Source: Candidatus Thiodictyon syntrophicum
Lineage (GTDB): Bacteria > Pseudomonadota > Gammaproteobacteria > Chromatiales > Chromatiaceae
Direction: 5' to 3'
DNA: 64,000 nt
NCBI RefSeq assembly: GCF_002813775.1
Contig: NZ_CP020370.1
Coordinates: 4,737,501 to 4,801,500, forward strand
The position numbers were made by a program, and so were the translations under genes. Position 1 is the stretch's first letter; every line of letters begins with the position of its first letter. Of the stretch, positions 26,238 to 34,786 are shown piece after piece. Under the pieces are notes generated by a model that was not told where the DNA came from, ran no database searches, and saw nothing but the letters and a program-made list of their open reading frames with translations.

Positions 26238-26917
26238 ACCGGCCTGTCTGCGTGGACGAAGCGGTAGCCGCGCCCGCGCAGCGTCTCGATCGGGCCCCAG
26301 GTGCCATCCGGGTCCAGCTTGCGGCGCAGCCGCCCGACCAGGACCTCCAGCACATTGCTGTCGCGGTCCTCGTCGTGGGGATAGAGATAGTCCGCCAGTT
26401 CACGCTTGGACAGGACCCGGCCCGGCTGAGACATCAGCCGCTCGAGGAGCCGGAACTCGAAGGCCGTCAGTTCCACCGGGGCGCCCTGCACCCAGACCCG
26501 TTGTCCGGCGCGGTCCAGGCGCACCGGCCCCAGCGCCAGCACCTGCTCCGCCGCCCCGGCCGCCCGGCGCAGCAGGGCGCGCAGCCGGGCCAGCAGTTCC
26601 TCGATCTCGAAGGGCTTGGCCAGGTAGTCGTCCGCGCCTGCCTCCAGCCCCTCGACCTTGTCCTGCCACCGGCCGCGGGCGGTGAGCACCAGCACCGGGA
26701 GACGGTTCCCGGCCGCCCGCAGGCGCCGCAGGATCGCCAGTCCCGGGGTCCCGGGCAGGCCCAGATCCAGCACCAGCGCGTCGAAGGGGTACTCGCTCGC
26801 CAGATACAGCCCCTCGTCCCCGTCCCCGCTCTGGTCCACCCGGAACCCCTCGCGCAGGAGCCGCGCGACCAATTGGGCGCGCAGGGCCGGCTCGTCCTCG
26901 ATCACCAGCAGGCGCAT
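26234..26917 (-). CDS. OmpR/PhoP family response regulator
   Basis: 227 residues from ATG 26917, chosen because MRLLVIEDEPALRAQL is the conserved receiver start; an upstream extension is Gly/Arg-rich run-on. Receiver: Asp10-Glu11 region, phospho-acceptor in ALVLDLGLPGTPG (Asp51), Thr and Lys in VLTARGRWQDK and YLAKPFEI. The C-terminal winged helix ends VGRLRRKLDP and LRGRGYRFV. Middle gene of lipoprotein-regulator-kinase; it will bind direct repeats upstream of target genes. Confidence 0.95.
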   Translation of the reverse strand: MRLLVIEDEPALRAQLVARLLREGFRVDQSGDGDEGLYLASEYPFDALVLDLGLPGTPGLAILRRLRAAGNRLPVLVLTARGRWQDKVEGLEAGADDYLAKPFEIEELLARLRALLRRAAGAAEQVLALGPVRLDRAGQRVWVQGAPVELTAFEFRLLERLMSQPGRVLSKRELADYLYPHDEDRDSNVLEVLVGRLRRKLDPDGTWGPIETLRGRGYRFVHADRPV

Positions 26918-26934
26918 CGGCGCGGCCGACCGGC

Positions 26935-27195
26935 TCAGCCGCCGGCCGCGGGGATCACGACGACACGGACCTCCCCCGCCGGGGTCAGCACCTTGACCTG
27001 CCAGCCCCCACTGCCCCGCTCCACCGACAGCACCCGCCCGCCGGTCTGGCGGCGCGCCTGCTCCGCCGCCTCGGCCGCCGACGCGGCCCCGGCCACCAGG
27101 ACCCACGGGGGCGCGGCGCGGGGCGCCGGGCACCCGACCGGCGCCTGACAGGCCCCCAGGGAAAGCACAAGAAGCGAAGCACCACTGGTCAACAT
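26935..27195 (-). CDS. small PepSY-like lipoprotein
   Basis: 86 residues. Signal sequence with lipobox LSLGAC (Cys16), then AAEQARRQTGGRVLSVERG and GWQVKVLTPAGEVRVVVI, a PepSY-like alpha-beta unit. Small PepSY proteins often sit next to PhoPQ-type two-component systems and are thought to modulate the sensor or an envelope protease. The stop lies 17 bases before the response regulator start, so it is the first gene of the operon. Start choice: ATG 27195. Confidence 0.7.
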   Translation of the reverse strand: MLTSGASLLVLSLGACQAPVGCPAPRAAPPWVLVAGAASAAEAAEQARRQTGGRVLSVERGSGGWQVKVLTPAGEVRVVVIPAAGG

Positions 27196-27267
27196 CGATG
27201 AATCACGGATCTGAACGTCGGGCCGGGCCGGGTGCGGATGAATCTAGCACAAGGCCGCGGCGCGCGC

Positions 27268-27454
27268 CGGGTGCGATCAGAACTGATGTGGTGGCCGAGC
27301 TCCCGGGTACGTTGTCGTTGTCGTTGTCGTAATCGAATAATCCGACCCACGATTACGACAACGACAACGACAACGACGCCCGGTCCGTGAGAACGCCCGG
27401 TCGCTGTCGCTGTAGGGTACGCATCGCGTACCCGGCTCCGGCCGTCGCGGCAGC
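27268..27454. repeat. dispersed ~190-bp repeat with GTTGTC hairpin, copy F
   Basis: Same order as the copy at 20531-20728: CGGGTGCGATCAGAACTGAT, GTTGTC units, AATCGAATAATCCGA loop, GACAAC units, GCCCGGTCCGTGAG, GTAGGGTACGCATCGCGTAC, GGCAGC. It occupies most of the gap 27196-27491, between two minus-strand genes, and may separate their transcripts by hairpin formation. Confidence 0.9.
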
Positions 27455-27491
27455 TTGGCGAGTTCTAATCGCGCCCGCGCCGCGCCGGCCC

Positions 27492-27980
27492 CTACCAGCG
27501 CCCGCTGAGGATCACCGAGAGCCCCGGCAGCGGACGCGCCGGAACATAGCGCCGCTCATAGACCGGCCGCTCCACCACGACCACATCGCGCCCGCCCCGG
27601 CGCCCATCGCCATACCCCCGGCGATACCGATCGCCGCGCCCCCAGCCGTGTCCATGGTTATGCCCCCAGCCCCGCCGGTCGTCGCCATGTCGCGGCCCGC
27701 CACCCCAGCCGCCGCCGTGGTAACGCTCGCCGCGGTACCCACCGCCCTGGCCGCCGCCACGGGGTCCACCGCCTTGGTAGCCCCCGCCGCCCTGGCCGCT
27801 GCTACGGGGTCCGCCGCCTTGATCGCGCCCGCCGCCCTGGCCGCCGCCATACTGCGCGCCCCCCGGCGACCCGCCGCCCCAACCGCGCCCGCCGTCCGCC
27901 GCGGCCAACCCGGGCAGGGCCAGGGCGCCCGCCAGCAGGGCCGCCAGCACCAATCGGTTCGGGGTGTATCGCTTGCTCAT
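27492..27980 (-). CDS. secreted glycine-rich protein
   Basis: 162 residues from ATG 27980. Signal peptide LVLAALLAGALALPGLAAAD with probable cleavage after AAA. The mature part from 30 to about 110 is a Gly/Gln/Arg-rich low-complexity region built from imperfect GGGYQGGGPRGGGQGGG-type units (DNA 27720-27850), then a His/Arg/Asp segment and a C-terminal VVVVERPVYERRYVPARPL. It resembles RcnB-like and 'glycine-rich' periplasmic proteins in its tail; function unknown. Single gene with a repeat on each side. Confidence 0.75.
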   Translation of the reverse strand: MSKRYTPNRLVLAALLAGALALPGLAAADGGRGWGGGSPGGAQYGGGQGGGRDQGGGPRSSGQGGGGYQGGGPRGGGQGGGYRGERYHGGGWGGGPRHGDDRRGWGHNHGHGWGRGDRYRRGYGDGRRGGRDVVVVERPVYERRYVPARPLPGLSVILSGRW

Positions 27981-28140
27981 CGTCGCTGCCCTCTGAAGTC
28001 TGGCGGGGCCCAATGCCCTCGCTTGGCACCCATACTAGGCCGGGGACCCTGAACGCAGCCTGAACCGGGCGCCTCGTCAAGGCGACGCCCCGACCCCGCG
28101 CCGGGCCAGGGCCTGTTCATTAGCCCGCGCCCTGACCCGT

Positions 28141-28323
<183 letters not shown>

Positions 28324-28326
28324 TGC

Positions 28327-30984
28327 CTAGGTGCCCTCCAAGGCCTTGGACGCGACCTCATAGGCATCCTTGGACAGGGCCTCGGCGGCGAGTATGCGCC
28401 CGAGTTCCGCGCGCATCAGGCCTTGCCGCTGCGGATCGAAGCGCCGCCAGCGGATCAGTGACTTGAGCAGCCGCGAGGCGATCTGCGGGTTCAGCGGGTC
28501 CAGTTCCAGGACGCGCTCGGCGAGAAAGCGGTAACCGCTGCCGTCGGCGGCGTGGAAGCGCACCGGGTTGGCGGTGCAGAAGGCGCCGATGAGACTGCGC
28601 ACGCGATTGGGGTTGCGCAGGGAGAAGTCGGGGTGGTCCATCAGGTGCACCACCTGCTCCAGGGTGTCCGCCCGGCTGCTGGTGGCCTGGATACTGAACC
28701 ACTTGTCGATGACCAGGGGCACGGCGGACCAGCGGCGGTAGAACTCGACCAGCGCCGCCGCACCGGCGGGGCCGCCATGGTCGACCAGCAGGCGCAGGGC
28801 AACCATCACGTCCGTCATGCTGTGCGCGGCGCTGAACTGGTCATTACACAGGGTGATGGCATCCTGACCCCCGCCGGCCATGAGATACCCGAGCGCCAGG
28901 CCCTTCAGTGCCCGTCGGCCGGTCCCCTCGGGGGTGAAGGCATAGGGGCCGGTCTCGGCCTGGGCCGCGTAGACGCGGCGCAGATCCTCGCCCAATTCCT
29001 CCCCGATCCGGCGGCGCAGATGCTCCCGGGCGGCATGGATACCGTCCACGTCCACCACCGCCATCTGATCCGCCAGGTAGGACTCCCCGGGCAGGATCAG
29101 GACCTCGGCGCGCAGCGCCGGGGCACTTTCGGTGTCCAGCAGGGCGAGCCGGCAGGCCGCGAAGAAGGCCCCCGGCACCTGGATCTGCGGCTGCGCGACG
29201 GTGCGGAGCAAGACCCGCTGCATCAGGGTCTGGGCGGCGTCCCAGCGGGCGAAACCGTCGGTATCCCGGGCCATCAGGAACTCCAGATCCTGATCGCTGT
29301 AGTCGAAGCGCAGCTTGACCGGGGCCGAGAAGCCGCGCAGCAGCGAGGGCACCGGCCGCTCGGGCAGCCCGACGAAACGGAACTGCTCCACCGCGGCGCG
29401 CACCTCCAGCACCCGGGTGCCGACCCGCGCCGCGTCCGCACCCGCGACGACCGGGTCGTCGCTCAGACGCAACGGCAGTTCCTGACCGCCCGCATCGAGC
29501 AGCCCGACGGCCAGCGGCAGGTGCAGGGGCCCCTTCTGCGGCTGACCCGGGGTCGCCGGGGTATGCTGGCGCACGCGCAGTCGGTAGCTGCCCTGCGCCG
29601 GGTCATAGTCGCCCTGGACCCAGAGCTCGGGGGTCCCGGCCTGCTCATACCAGCGGCGGAACTGGGTGAGGTCGCGTCCGCTGGCGACCTCCATGCAGGT
29701 CACGAAGTCGTCGGTGGTCACCGCCTGGCCGTCGTAGCGGGTGAAATACAGGTCAGTGGCCTTACGGAACAGCGCGGGGCCCAGCAGATTGGCCTGCATC
29801 CGCACCACCTCGGCGCCCTTCTCGTAGACGGTCGAGGTGTAGAAGTTGTTGATCTCGATATAGGCCGTGGGCCGCACCGGGTGGGCCAGGGGGCCCGCGT
29901 CCTCGGCGAACTGATGCGCGCGCAGGCCGCGCACGTCGTGGATGCGTTTGACCGCGCTCGACCCCATGGCGGCGGAGAATTCCTGATCGCGGTAGACGGT
30001 GAAGCCCTCCTTCAGGCTCAACTGAAACCAGTCGCGGCAGGTAATGCGGTTACCCGTCCAGTTGTGGAAATACTCATGCGCGATGACCCCCTCGATCCCC
30101 GCGAAGTCCTGATCCGTGGCGATGTCCGGGCGCGCCAGGACATACTTGTCGTTGAAGACGTTGAGCCCCTTGTTCTCCATCGCCCCCATGTTGAAGTGGC
30201 TGACGGCCACGATCATAAACAGATCGAGGTCATATTCGCGCCCGAAGCGCTCCTCGTCCCAGCGCATGGCCCGCTTGAGCGAGCGCATGGCGTGGTCGCA
30301 CTGGTCCAGGTTGTGGGGCTCGACATAGATCCGCAGCCCCACCTCGCGCCCGGAGGCGGTCGTGAAGTGGTCCGCGACCAGCCCCAGGTCCCCGGCGATC
30401 AGGGCGAACAGGTAGCAGGGCTTGGGAAAGGGGTCCTCCCAGTGCACCTCATGGCGGCCGTCCCCCAGGTCGCGCGGCTCACCCGGATTGCCGTTGGACA
30501 GCAGCACCGGAAAGCGCCCCCGGTCGGCCGCCAGGGTGACCCCGTAACGGGCCATGACGTCCGGGCGGTCCAGAAAATAGGTGATGCGCCGGAACCCCTC
30601 CGCCTCGCACTGGGTGCACAACATCTCGCCGGACTGGTAGAGTCCCTCCAGGGCCGTGTTGCGGGCCGGGTGGATGTGGACCCAGGTCTGCAGCAGGAAG
30701 CGGTCCGGCACCCGCTGCAGGGTCAGGGACTCGGCGTCGACCCGATACTCGGCGGGGGTCAGGGGATACCCGTCGATGCTGACCCGGTCCAGTTCCAACT
30801 GCTCCCCGTGCAGGGTCAAGCTGCCGTCCCCGCGGGTCGCGGCCGGGTTGCGGCGCATGTGCAGGTCGGCGGCGACCCGGGTCAGGTCCGGGTCCAGGTC
30901 GAAGCGCAGGTCCACCCGGTCGATCAGGAACTCGGGCGGGCGATAGTCCTCCAGACGGATCGGGTGCGGGGCATCTCGGTACAT
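28327..30984 (-). CDS. pepN: aminopeptidase N (M1 family)
   Basis: 885 residues from ATG 30984; the frame continues upstream but MYRDAPHPIRLEDYRPP is the conserved start. GAMENKGLNVFND binds the substrate N-terminus, HEYFH at about 303-307 with Glu326 in SLKEGFT forms the zinc site. Length and C-terminal armadillo-like region (RVRSLIGAFCTANPVRFH) match the gammaproteobacterial PepN group. It releases N-terminal residues from peptides in the cytosol. Monocistronic; divergent from grxC, with the two starts about 150 bases apart sharing a promoter region. Confidence 0.97.
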   Translation of the reverse strand: MYRDAPHPIRLEDYRPPEFLIDRVDLRFDLDPDLTRVAADLHMRRNPAATRGDGSLTLHGEQLELDRVSIDGYPLTPAEYRVDAESLTLQRVPDRFLLQTWVHIHPARNTALEGLYQSGEMLCTQCEAEGFRRITYFLDRPDVMARYGVTLAADRGRFPVLLSNGNPGEPRDLGDGRHEVHWEDPFPKPCYLFALIAGDLGLVADHFTTASGREVGLRIYVEPHNLDQCDHAMRSLKRAMRWDEERFGREYDLDLFMIVAVSHFNMGAMENKGLNVFNDKYVLARPDIATDQDFAGIEGVIAHEYFHNWTGNRITCRDWFQLSLKEGFTVYRDQEFSAAMGSSAVKRIHDVRGLRAHQFAEDAGPLAHPVRPTAYIEINNFYTSTVYEKGAEVVRMQANLLGPALFRKATDLYFTRYDGQAVTTDDFVTCMEVASGRDLTQFRRWYEQAGTPELWVQGDYDPAQGSYRLRVRQHTPATPGQPQKGPLHLPLAVGLLDAGGQELPLRLSDDPVVAGADAARVGTRVLEVRAAVEQFRFVGLPERPVPSLLRGFSAPVKLRFDYSDQDLEFLMARDTDGFARWDAAQTLMQRVLLRTVAQPQIQVPGAFFAACRLALLDTESAPALRAEVLILPGESYLADQMAVVDVDGIHAAREHLRRRIGEELGEDLRRVYAAQAETGPYAFTPEGTGRRALKGLALGYLMAGGGQDAITLCNDQFSAAHSMTDVMVALRLLVDHGGPAGAAALVEFYRRWSAVPLVIDKWFSIQATSSRADTLEQVVHLMDHPDFSLRNPNRVRSLIGAFCTANPVRFHAADGSGYRFLAERVLELDPLNPQIASRLLKSLIRWRRFDPQRQGLMRAELGRILAAEALSKDAYEVASKALEGT

Positions 30985-31135
30985 GCTGCTCTCGGTGGGC
31001 CATGGCAGGGGGTCTCCTGCGGATAGCGTCGATTGTATTCCGGCGACGGCCATTTGATTCAAAGGCAAACATAAAACATGATCCCGGCGGCCGGCCGCGC
31101 GCGGCGCGGGCCGCGGCAAGCACGAGAGAGCGACG

Positions 31136-31390
31136 ATGCCACAAGTCCTGATGTACACAAAAACACCCTGCAGCTACTGCTCCCGCGCCCGGAAGTTGCT
31201 CCAGCGCCGGGGCATCGACTTCACCGAAGTCCCGGTAGACCGCGACCCCGAGCAGGAACGACAGATGATCGAGCGCAGCGGCAGCCGCAGCGTGCCCCAG
31301 GTCTTCATCGACGACCGCCACATCGGCGGCTATGCCGACCTGGCCGAACTCGACGCCGACGGGGAACTGGACCCCCTGCTCGGGCGATGA
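31136..31390 (+). CDS. grxC: glutaredoxin 3
   Basis: 84 residues. Active site TPCSYCSRA with Cys12 and Cys15; the usual CPYC is CSYC here, which changes redox potential in other glutaredoxins. SVPQVFIDDRHIGGYADL supplies the cis-Pro and glutathione-binding GG. Reduces disulfides with glutathione. Four-base overlap (ATGA) with the Hsp15 gene downstream indicates coupling of redox and heat-shock functions in one operon. Preceded by GAGAGAG near 31125. Confidence 0.95.
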   Translation: MPQVLMYTKTPCSYCSRARKLLQRRGIDFTEVPVDRDPEQERQMIERSGSRSVPQVFIDDRHIGGYADLAELDADGELDPLLGR

Positions 31391-31779
31391 CCGCGCCCGC
31401 ACCGGCGCCCGAGGTCCGCCTCGATAAATGGCTGTGGGCAGCACGCTTTTTCAAGACCCGCCACCTGGCGGTGGAGGCCATCGCCGGCGGCAAGGTCCAG
31501 GTCGACGGCCACCGGGCCAAACCCGGGCGGGGCATCCGACCCGGCGCGCGGATCTCCATCCACAAAGAGTCGCTGGCCTGGGAAGTCGAAGTCCTGGCGG
31601 TGACGCTGCAACGCCGCCCGGCCGCCGAGGCCGCGCTCCTGTACACGGAGGACGAGGCCAGCCTGGCACGGCGCCTCGAACAACTGCGTCAACGCCGTGA
31701 GGCCGGTCCCCAGGACCAGGTCGGCGAACGCCCGACCAAGCGCGACCGGCGGCAGTTGGAGCGGTTCAAAGCGCCATGA
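31387..31779 (+). CDS. hslR: ribosome-associated heat shock protein Hsp15 (S4 domain)
   Basis: 130 residues. RLDKWLWAARFFKTRHLAVE opens an S4 RNA-binding domain, with GGKVQVDGHRAKPGRGIR as the second half; the C-terminal tail is Arg/Gln/Lys-rich (RPTKRDRRQLERF), as in E. coli HslR. Hsp15 binds free 50S subunits carrying nascent chains during heat stress. Start at ATG 31387 overlapping the grxC stop. Confidence 0.95.
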   Translation: MTAPAPAPEVRLDKWLWAARFFKTRHLAVEAIAGGKVQVDGHRAKPGRGIRPGARISIHKESLAWEVEVLAVTLQRRPAAEAALLYTEDEASLARRLEQLRQRREAGPQDQVGERPTKRDRRQLERFKAP

Positions 31780-31847
31780 GGGGTCGATTACCAGTACCGA
31801 TGAGCGCGGATCCCGATACCATTAGAAAACGCCGCTGAACGCGGGAA

Positions 31848-31952
31848 ATGGACAGGATTAACAGGATTTCTCAGGATTTACAGGAGGTCTTATTGCTGCG
31901 CGCGGCGCCCTGCTTATCTTGTTAATCCTGCAAAATCCTGTTAATCCTGTCT
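31848..31952. repeat. ACAGGATTAACAGGATT palindromic repeat
   Basis: GGACAGGATTAACAGGATTT at 31851 pairs with AATCCTGTTAATCCTGTCTA near 31935, leaving a loop of about 50 bases; each arm also contains internal direct repeats. One arm recurs at 38955-38993. The rest of 31780-32053 holds nothing recognisable. Confidence 0.8.
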
Positions 31953-32053
31953 AATTTCTTGCTCCTTGCGCAAGCGTCGGACTTTCATCGGGGGCGCAAG
32001 TGACGGGGACAGGCCGCCAAGCCCCGCTAACACCAACCACCGGAACCAACGCC

Positions 32054-33043
32054 ATGGGTCGCATCGTCGCAAGCAGTTTCCGCCCGGCCTGGTGGCTGCC
32101 CGGCCCCCACCTCCAGACCGTCTGGCCGAGCCTGGCGCGGCGCCGACCCGAACTGCCGCTCATGCGCCGCCGCATCGAACTGGCCGACGGCGACTTCATC
32201 GACCTGGCCCTGGGCGCAGGCGGCGGACCCCGCGTCCTGGTAATCCACGGACTGGAGGGGGACCTCCAGTCGCACTATGCCGGCACCCTGCTCCAGGTCT
32301 TGGCCCAGGCGGGCTACTGCCCCGTCTTCATGCACCTGCGCGGCTGCTCCGGCGAGCCCAACCGACTGGCCCGCAGCTACCACTCCGGCGCCAGCGAGGA
32401 CCTGCACGAGGTCCTCACCCACCTGGCGCACGACCCGGCGGGCCCGCCGCTCGCCGCCATCGGCTTCTCCCTGGGTGCCAACCTGCTGCTCAAATACCTG
32501 GGCGAACGCGGCGGCCACCCGGCCGGCGACCCGCGAGCGCCCCTGCTCGGCGCCGGGATCGCGGTGTCGGCCCCCTTCGTCCTGCGCGACGCCATGCTGC
32601 GCCTGGATCAGGGTGCCTCGCGCATCTACCGGACCTATCTCGTCGACCGGCTCAAGCTCGCCTTCCGGAGCAAATTCGCCACCCTCCCCTGCCCGCTGTC
32701 CATCGACATCGCCGCGATCCACGGATTCAACGAGTTCGACGACCAGGTCACCGCCCCCCTGTGCGGCTTCACCGGTGTCTTCGACTACTACAGCCGCGCC
32801 AGTTGCCGCGGCTACCTCCCCGCCATCAGCACTCCGACCCTGATCATCCACGCCCGCGACGACCCCTTCATGTTCCCGGCCACCGTCCCCTTCGAGCACG
32901 AGCTCGGCCCCGGCATCACGCTGGAGCTCAGCGCGCACGGCGGCCATGTCGGCTTTGTCGCCGGCAGTCGGCCCTGGCGGCCGGAGTATTGGCTGGAGGG
33001 GCGGATCATCGGGTTTCTCCGGGACCTCCAGCCAAGCACCTGA
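32054..33043 (+). CDS. YheT-like alpha/beta hydrolase
   Basis: 329 residues from ATG 32054. FRPAWWLPGPHLQTVWPSLA is the conserved N-terminus of the YheT/ABHD1-3 family. Nucleophile elbow IGFSLGANLLLKYLGE, Asp in HARDDPFMF, and His in HGGHVGFV complete the triad. RTYLVDRLKLAF and TAPLCGFTGVFDYY are further family marks. Substrate is unknown; family members act as esterases or phospholipases. Single gene between repeat blocks. Confidence 0.94.
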   Translation: MGRIVASSFRPAWWLPGPHLQTVWPSLARRRPELPLMRRRIELADGDFIDLALGAGGGPRVLVIHGLEGDLQSHYAGTLLQVLAQAGYCPVFMHLRGCSGEPNRLARSYHSGASEDLHEVLTHLAHDPAGPPLAAIGFSLGANLLLKYLGERGGHPAGDPRAPLLGAGIAVSAPFVLRDAMLRLDQGASRIYRTYLVDRLKLAFRSKFATLPCPLSIDIAAIHGFNEFDDQVTAPLCGFTGVFDYYSRASCRGYLPAISTPTLIIHARDDPFMFPATVPFEHELGPGITLELSAHGGHVGFVAGSRPWRPEYWLEGRIIGFLRDLQPST

Positions 33044-33114
33044 AAGCCCGGGCGTGCCGGACCAGGGTGCCTGCCCCCCAACCACCGTCCGGTGCGAACC
33101 CCACGGGCTTCAGG

Positions 33115-33262
33115 CGAGTACCGCACGATGAAAATACCCGCGCCATTGACCGCACCGCGACCCTAGGGTGCGCCGTGCGCACCATGGCGCCCACCGAAAC
33201 CCTGGCCGCGGCGAACAACCGCAGCCTCTCAAGGTGCGCACGGCGCACCCTACGCCAATGGT
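33115..33262. repeat. ~150-bp GTGCGCACGGCGCACCCTA element, copy 1
   Basis: Opens near GTACCGCACGATGAAAATAC, contains CTAGGGTGCGCCGTGCGCAC, and closes with GTGCGCACGGCGCACCCTAC. The internal arms form a stem. An inverted copy lies at 38790-38935 with the same central text (ACCGCAGCCTCTCAAGG here, reversed there). It has no coding capacity. Confidence 0.85.
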
Positions 33263-33316
33263 CAGAGCTATTGTGTCAGGTGGTACTACTCCCGGTTTCA
33301 GCTTAGCTTGCGTATC

Positions 33317-33508
33317 GACCCCAACGGGGTCGAACATACCAGCCCAGGGCAACGCCCTGGGTCTGGGTCATCGCAGCACTCAGCCCTGAAAGGGCGTGAC
33401 ATAAAGACGTGGCTCCTGATGTCACGCCCTTTCAGGGCTAGGCCGACATAAATTACGCGATCCCAGGGCGTTGCCGTGGGCTGGTATATCGCGCCTCTGC
33501 GAGGCTTG
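33317..33508. repeat. two opposed GCCCTGAAAGGGCGTGACAT elements
   Basis: 33317-33404 and 33420-33508 are inverted copies of one another: GACCCCAACGGGGTCGAACA, CCCAGGGCAACGCCCTGGG, GCCCTGAAAGGGCGTGACAT, then the same text on the other strand. A further copy is at 18481-18569. Together they could form a 190-base cruciform or RNA stem. The stretch 33044-33537 contains no gene. Confidence 0.88.
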
Positions 33509-33537
33509 AGCAGGCGCAAGAATAGCTGCAACGGGTA

Positions 33538-33993
33538 CTACCCGCCGGTTCGATCAAACTCCAACCTGCCGGCCTCCTGATACAGCTCGGCGAGGGCGGT
33601 CTCGGCCTTGTCATAGAGGGCGCACAGACTTGGTTCCTTCTTGATCAAGGGGTGACTGCCAAGGAATTGATAGACATAATCCGTGGCCACCGACGCACGA
33701 TCCATGAACTCGAAATAGTGCCCGGGGTTGATCGGGTCATCGCCGTCGTCCGCCACCAGCACGGGACGACCGTCGACCTCCCGCTCTTCGAGGACCGGCC
33801 GGCGGCAGGCATGAATGAAATGGCGGATCTCCTCGCGCAGTTCCGCAAGCGTCTCGCCGTAGACGGTAACCGGCGCCGCGGTCCAGCTTTGGATGCTGCC
33901 ATCCTCGTCATAGAAGACCTCATGGATCTGATAAGACACCTCATCCGCGTCGGCACCAGCCTTGCGCAGGACCCTGTTATTCCAGCTTGACAT
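33538..33993 (-). CDS. conserved hypothetical protein
   Basis: 151 residues. MSSWNNRVLRK, YQIHEVFYDEDGSIQSWTAA and the TLAELREEIRHFIHACRRPV stretch match a short family common in Chromatiaceae and other proteobacteria (about 80 residues). The last 60 residues (NPGHYFEFMDRASVATDYVY onward) are helical and appear to be an added module that I do not recognise. No signal peptide. Possibly part of a toxin-antitoxin or accessory locus, but no partner is adjacent. Confidence 0.65.
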   Translation of the reverse strand: MSSWNNRVLRKAGADADEVSYQIHEVFYDEDGSIQSWTAAPVTVYGETLAELREEIRHFIHACRRPVLEEREVDGRPVLVADDGDDPINPGHYFEFMDRASVATDYVYQFLGSHPLIKKEPSLCALYDKAETALAELYQEAGRLEFDRTGG

Positions 33994-34028
33994 TGGCTCT
34001 TACCTTTAGTGGTAGCGCTCCACGCCCG

Positions 34029-34064
34029 ATCCGTAGGATGGGCAGAGCGCAGCGATGCCCATCA
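34029..34064. repeat. CCGTAGGATGGGCAGAGC... palindrome
   Basis: GATGGGCAGAGCGCAGCGAT followed by GCCCATC forms a short stem. Related to 16721-16755 and, in spirit, to the GATGGGTTTCGCTGCGCTCT stem at 44342-44372. Confidence 0.7.
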
Positions 34065-34106
34065 TTCAGCACCGCGGTGACTCGTCGTCGCCGTTCCAGG
34101 CGGCAA

Positions 34107-34274
34107 TCAGGACATTGTCGGAGTGATCGCTGGGCCGGCGGTCCACGCCCCGGCCGCGTCGGCTGGGTCCACGCTGACCGCCAACCGATGTCGACCAGGT
34201 AACACGCTGGACGGCAAGCGCAACACCACGCCGCGGTGGGCATCGACGTCGCAATCGAAGGTGAAGGTCTGCAT
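34107..34274 (-). pseudogene. small antitoxin-like gene, frameshifted
   Basis: ATG 34274 gives MQTFTFDCDVDAHRGVVLRL and PGRHRLAVSVDPADA, a beta-hairpin-rich start common in short antitoxin-like proteins of this bacterial group. The frame ends at 34107 after ITPTMS, but a neighbouring frame continues DNVLIAAWNGDDE, which looks like the original C-terminus. A one-base change near 34130-34150 seems to have shifted the frame. Partner toxin not found. Confidence 0.4.
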
Positions 34275-34382
34275 GTCAGTCGCTCGTTCGGGTTGCGGGC
34301 AAGGCCTATGCTGCCCCGAATCCGCGGCGTCGTCCATCCGCACGGACAGCTGCATCTTACCGTGAAAGTCGCGCGGCGACGC

Positions 34383-34460
34383 TGTGGGAGCGGCTTTACC
34401 GTGAAAGTACGTAGTCAGGCCATCCTGGCCTGACGGCGTCGGGGCTGGAAGCCCTGACTA
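34383..34460. repeat. REP-like TGTGGGAGCGGCTT and GTAGTCAGG...CTGACTAC repeat
   Basis: CTGTGGGAGCGGCTTTACCG (34381-34400) is the head of a widespread REP class also seen at 58124-58156. It is followed by GTAGTCAGGCCATCCTGGCC and CTGGAAGCCCTGACTAC, which close an imperfect hairpin. A second REP-like CGGCGCCGCATCGCGGCTGC lies near 34585. The stretch 34275-34786 has no gene. Confidence 0.75.
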
Positions 34461-34786
34461 CGCCGCCCCGCACGCTGGCCATCGAGCTAGCGGTCGAGAG
34501 GACTTTCATGTTCCGGGGTGGCGCGGGTGCCATGACCGTTAGCCGCGACGAGGCCTCGCGAGTTGCCGCAACGTCGCAGGTTACCGCGGCGCCGCATCGC
34601 GGCTGCAAGACGCTCCCACGGGAGGACTTTCATCTGCCGGGGTGCCTGAGGTTCCTTCCATGGCCGTTAGCCCCGGTTCACGAGCGCCGAAACTGGGCTA
34701 TTATGCCGATCAAGCGGGGGCACGAGGCAAACCGCCGCCCTGTCCCCTCCGTCCACCGCCCGGCGACTTATAGCGACTCCAGACCC

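Noticed and set aside
28552-31026. An 824-codon open frame on the plus strand
   Set aside because: Fully antisense to pepN, whose catalytic motifs are intact; composition is shadow-like.
31078-31386. N-terminal extension of the hslR frame
   Set aside because: It overlaps grxC in another frame and is Arg/Pro-rich; the S4 protein starts at 31387.
34508-34786. N-terminal extension of the DUF1703 protein
   Set aside because: It lies within repeat-derived DNA and lacks family similarity; MTTATRRKRLPIG at 34787 is the natural start.
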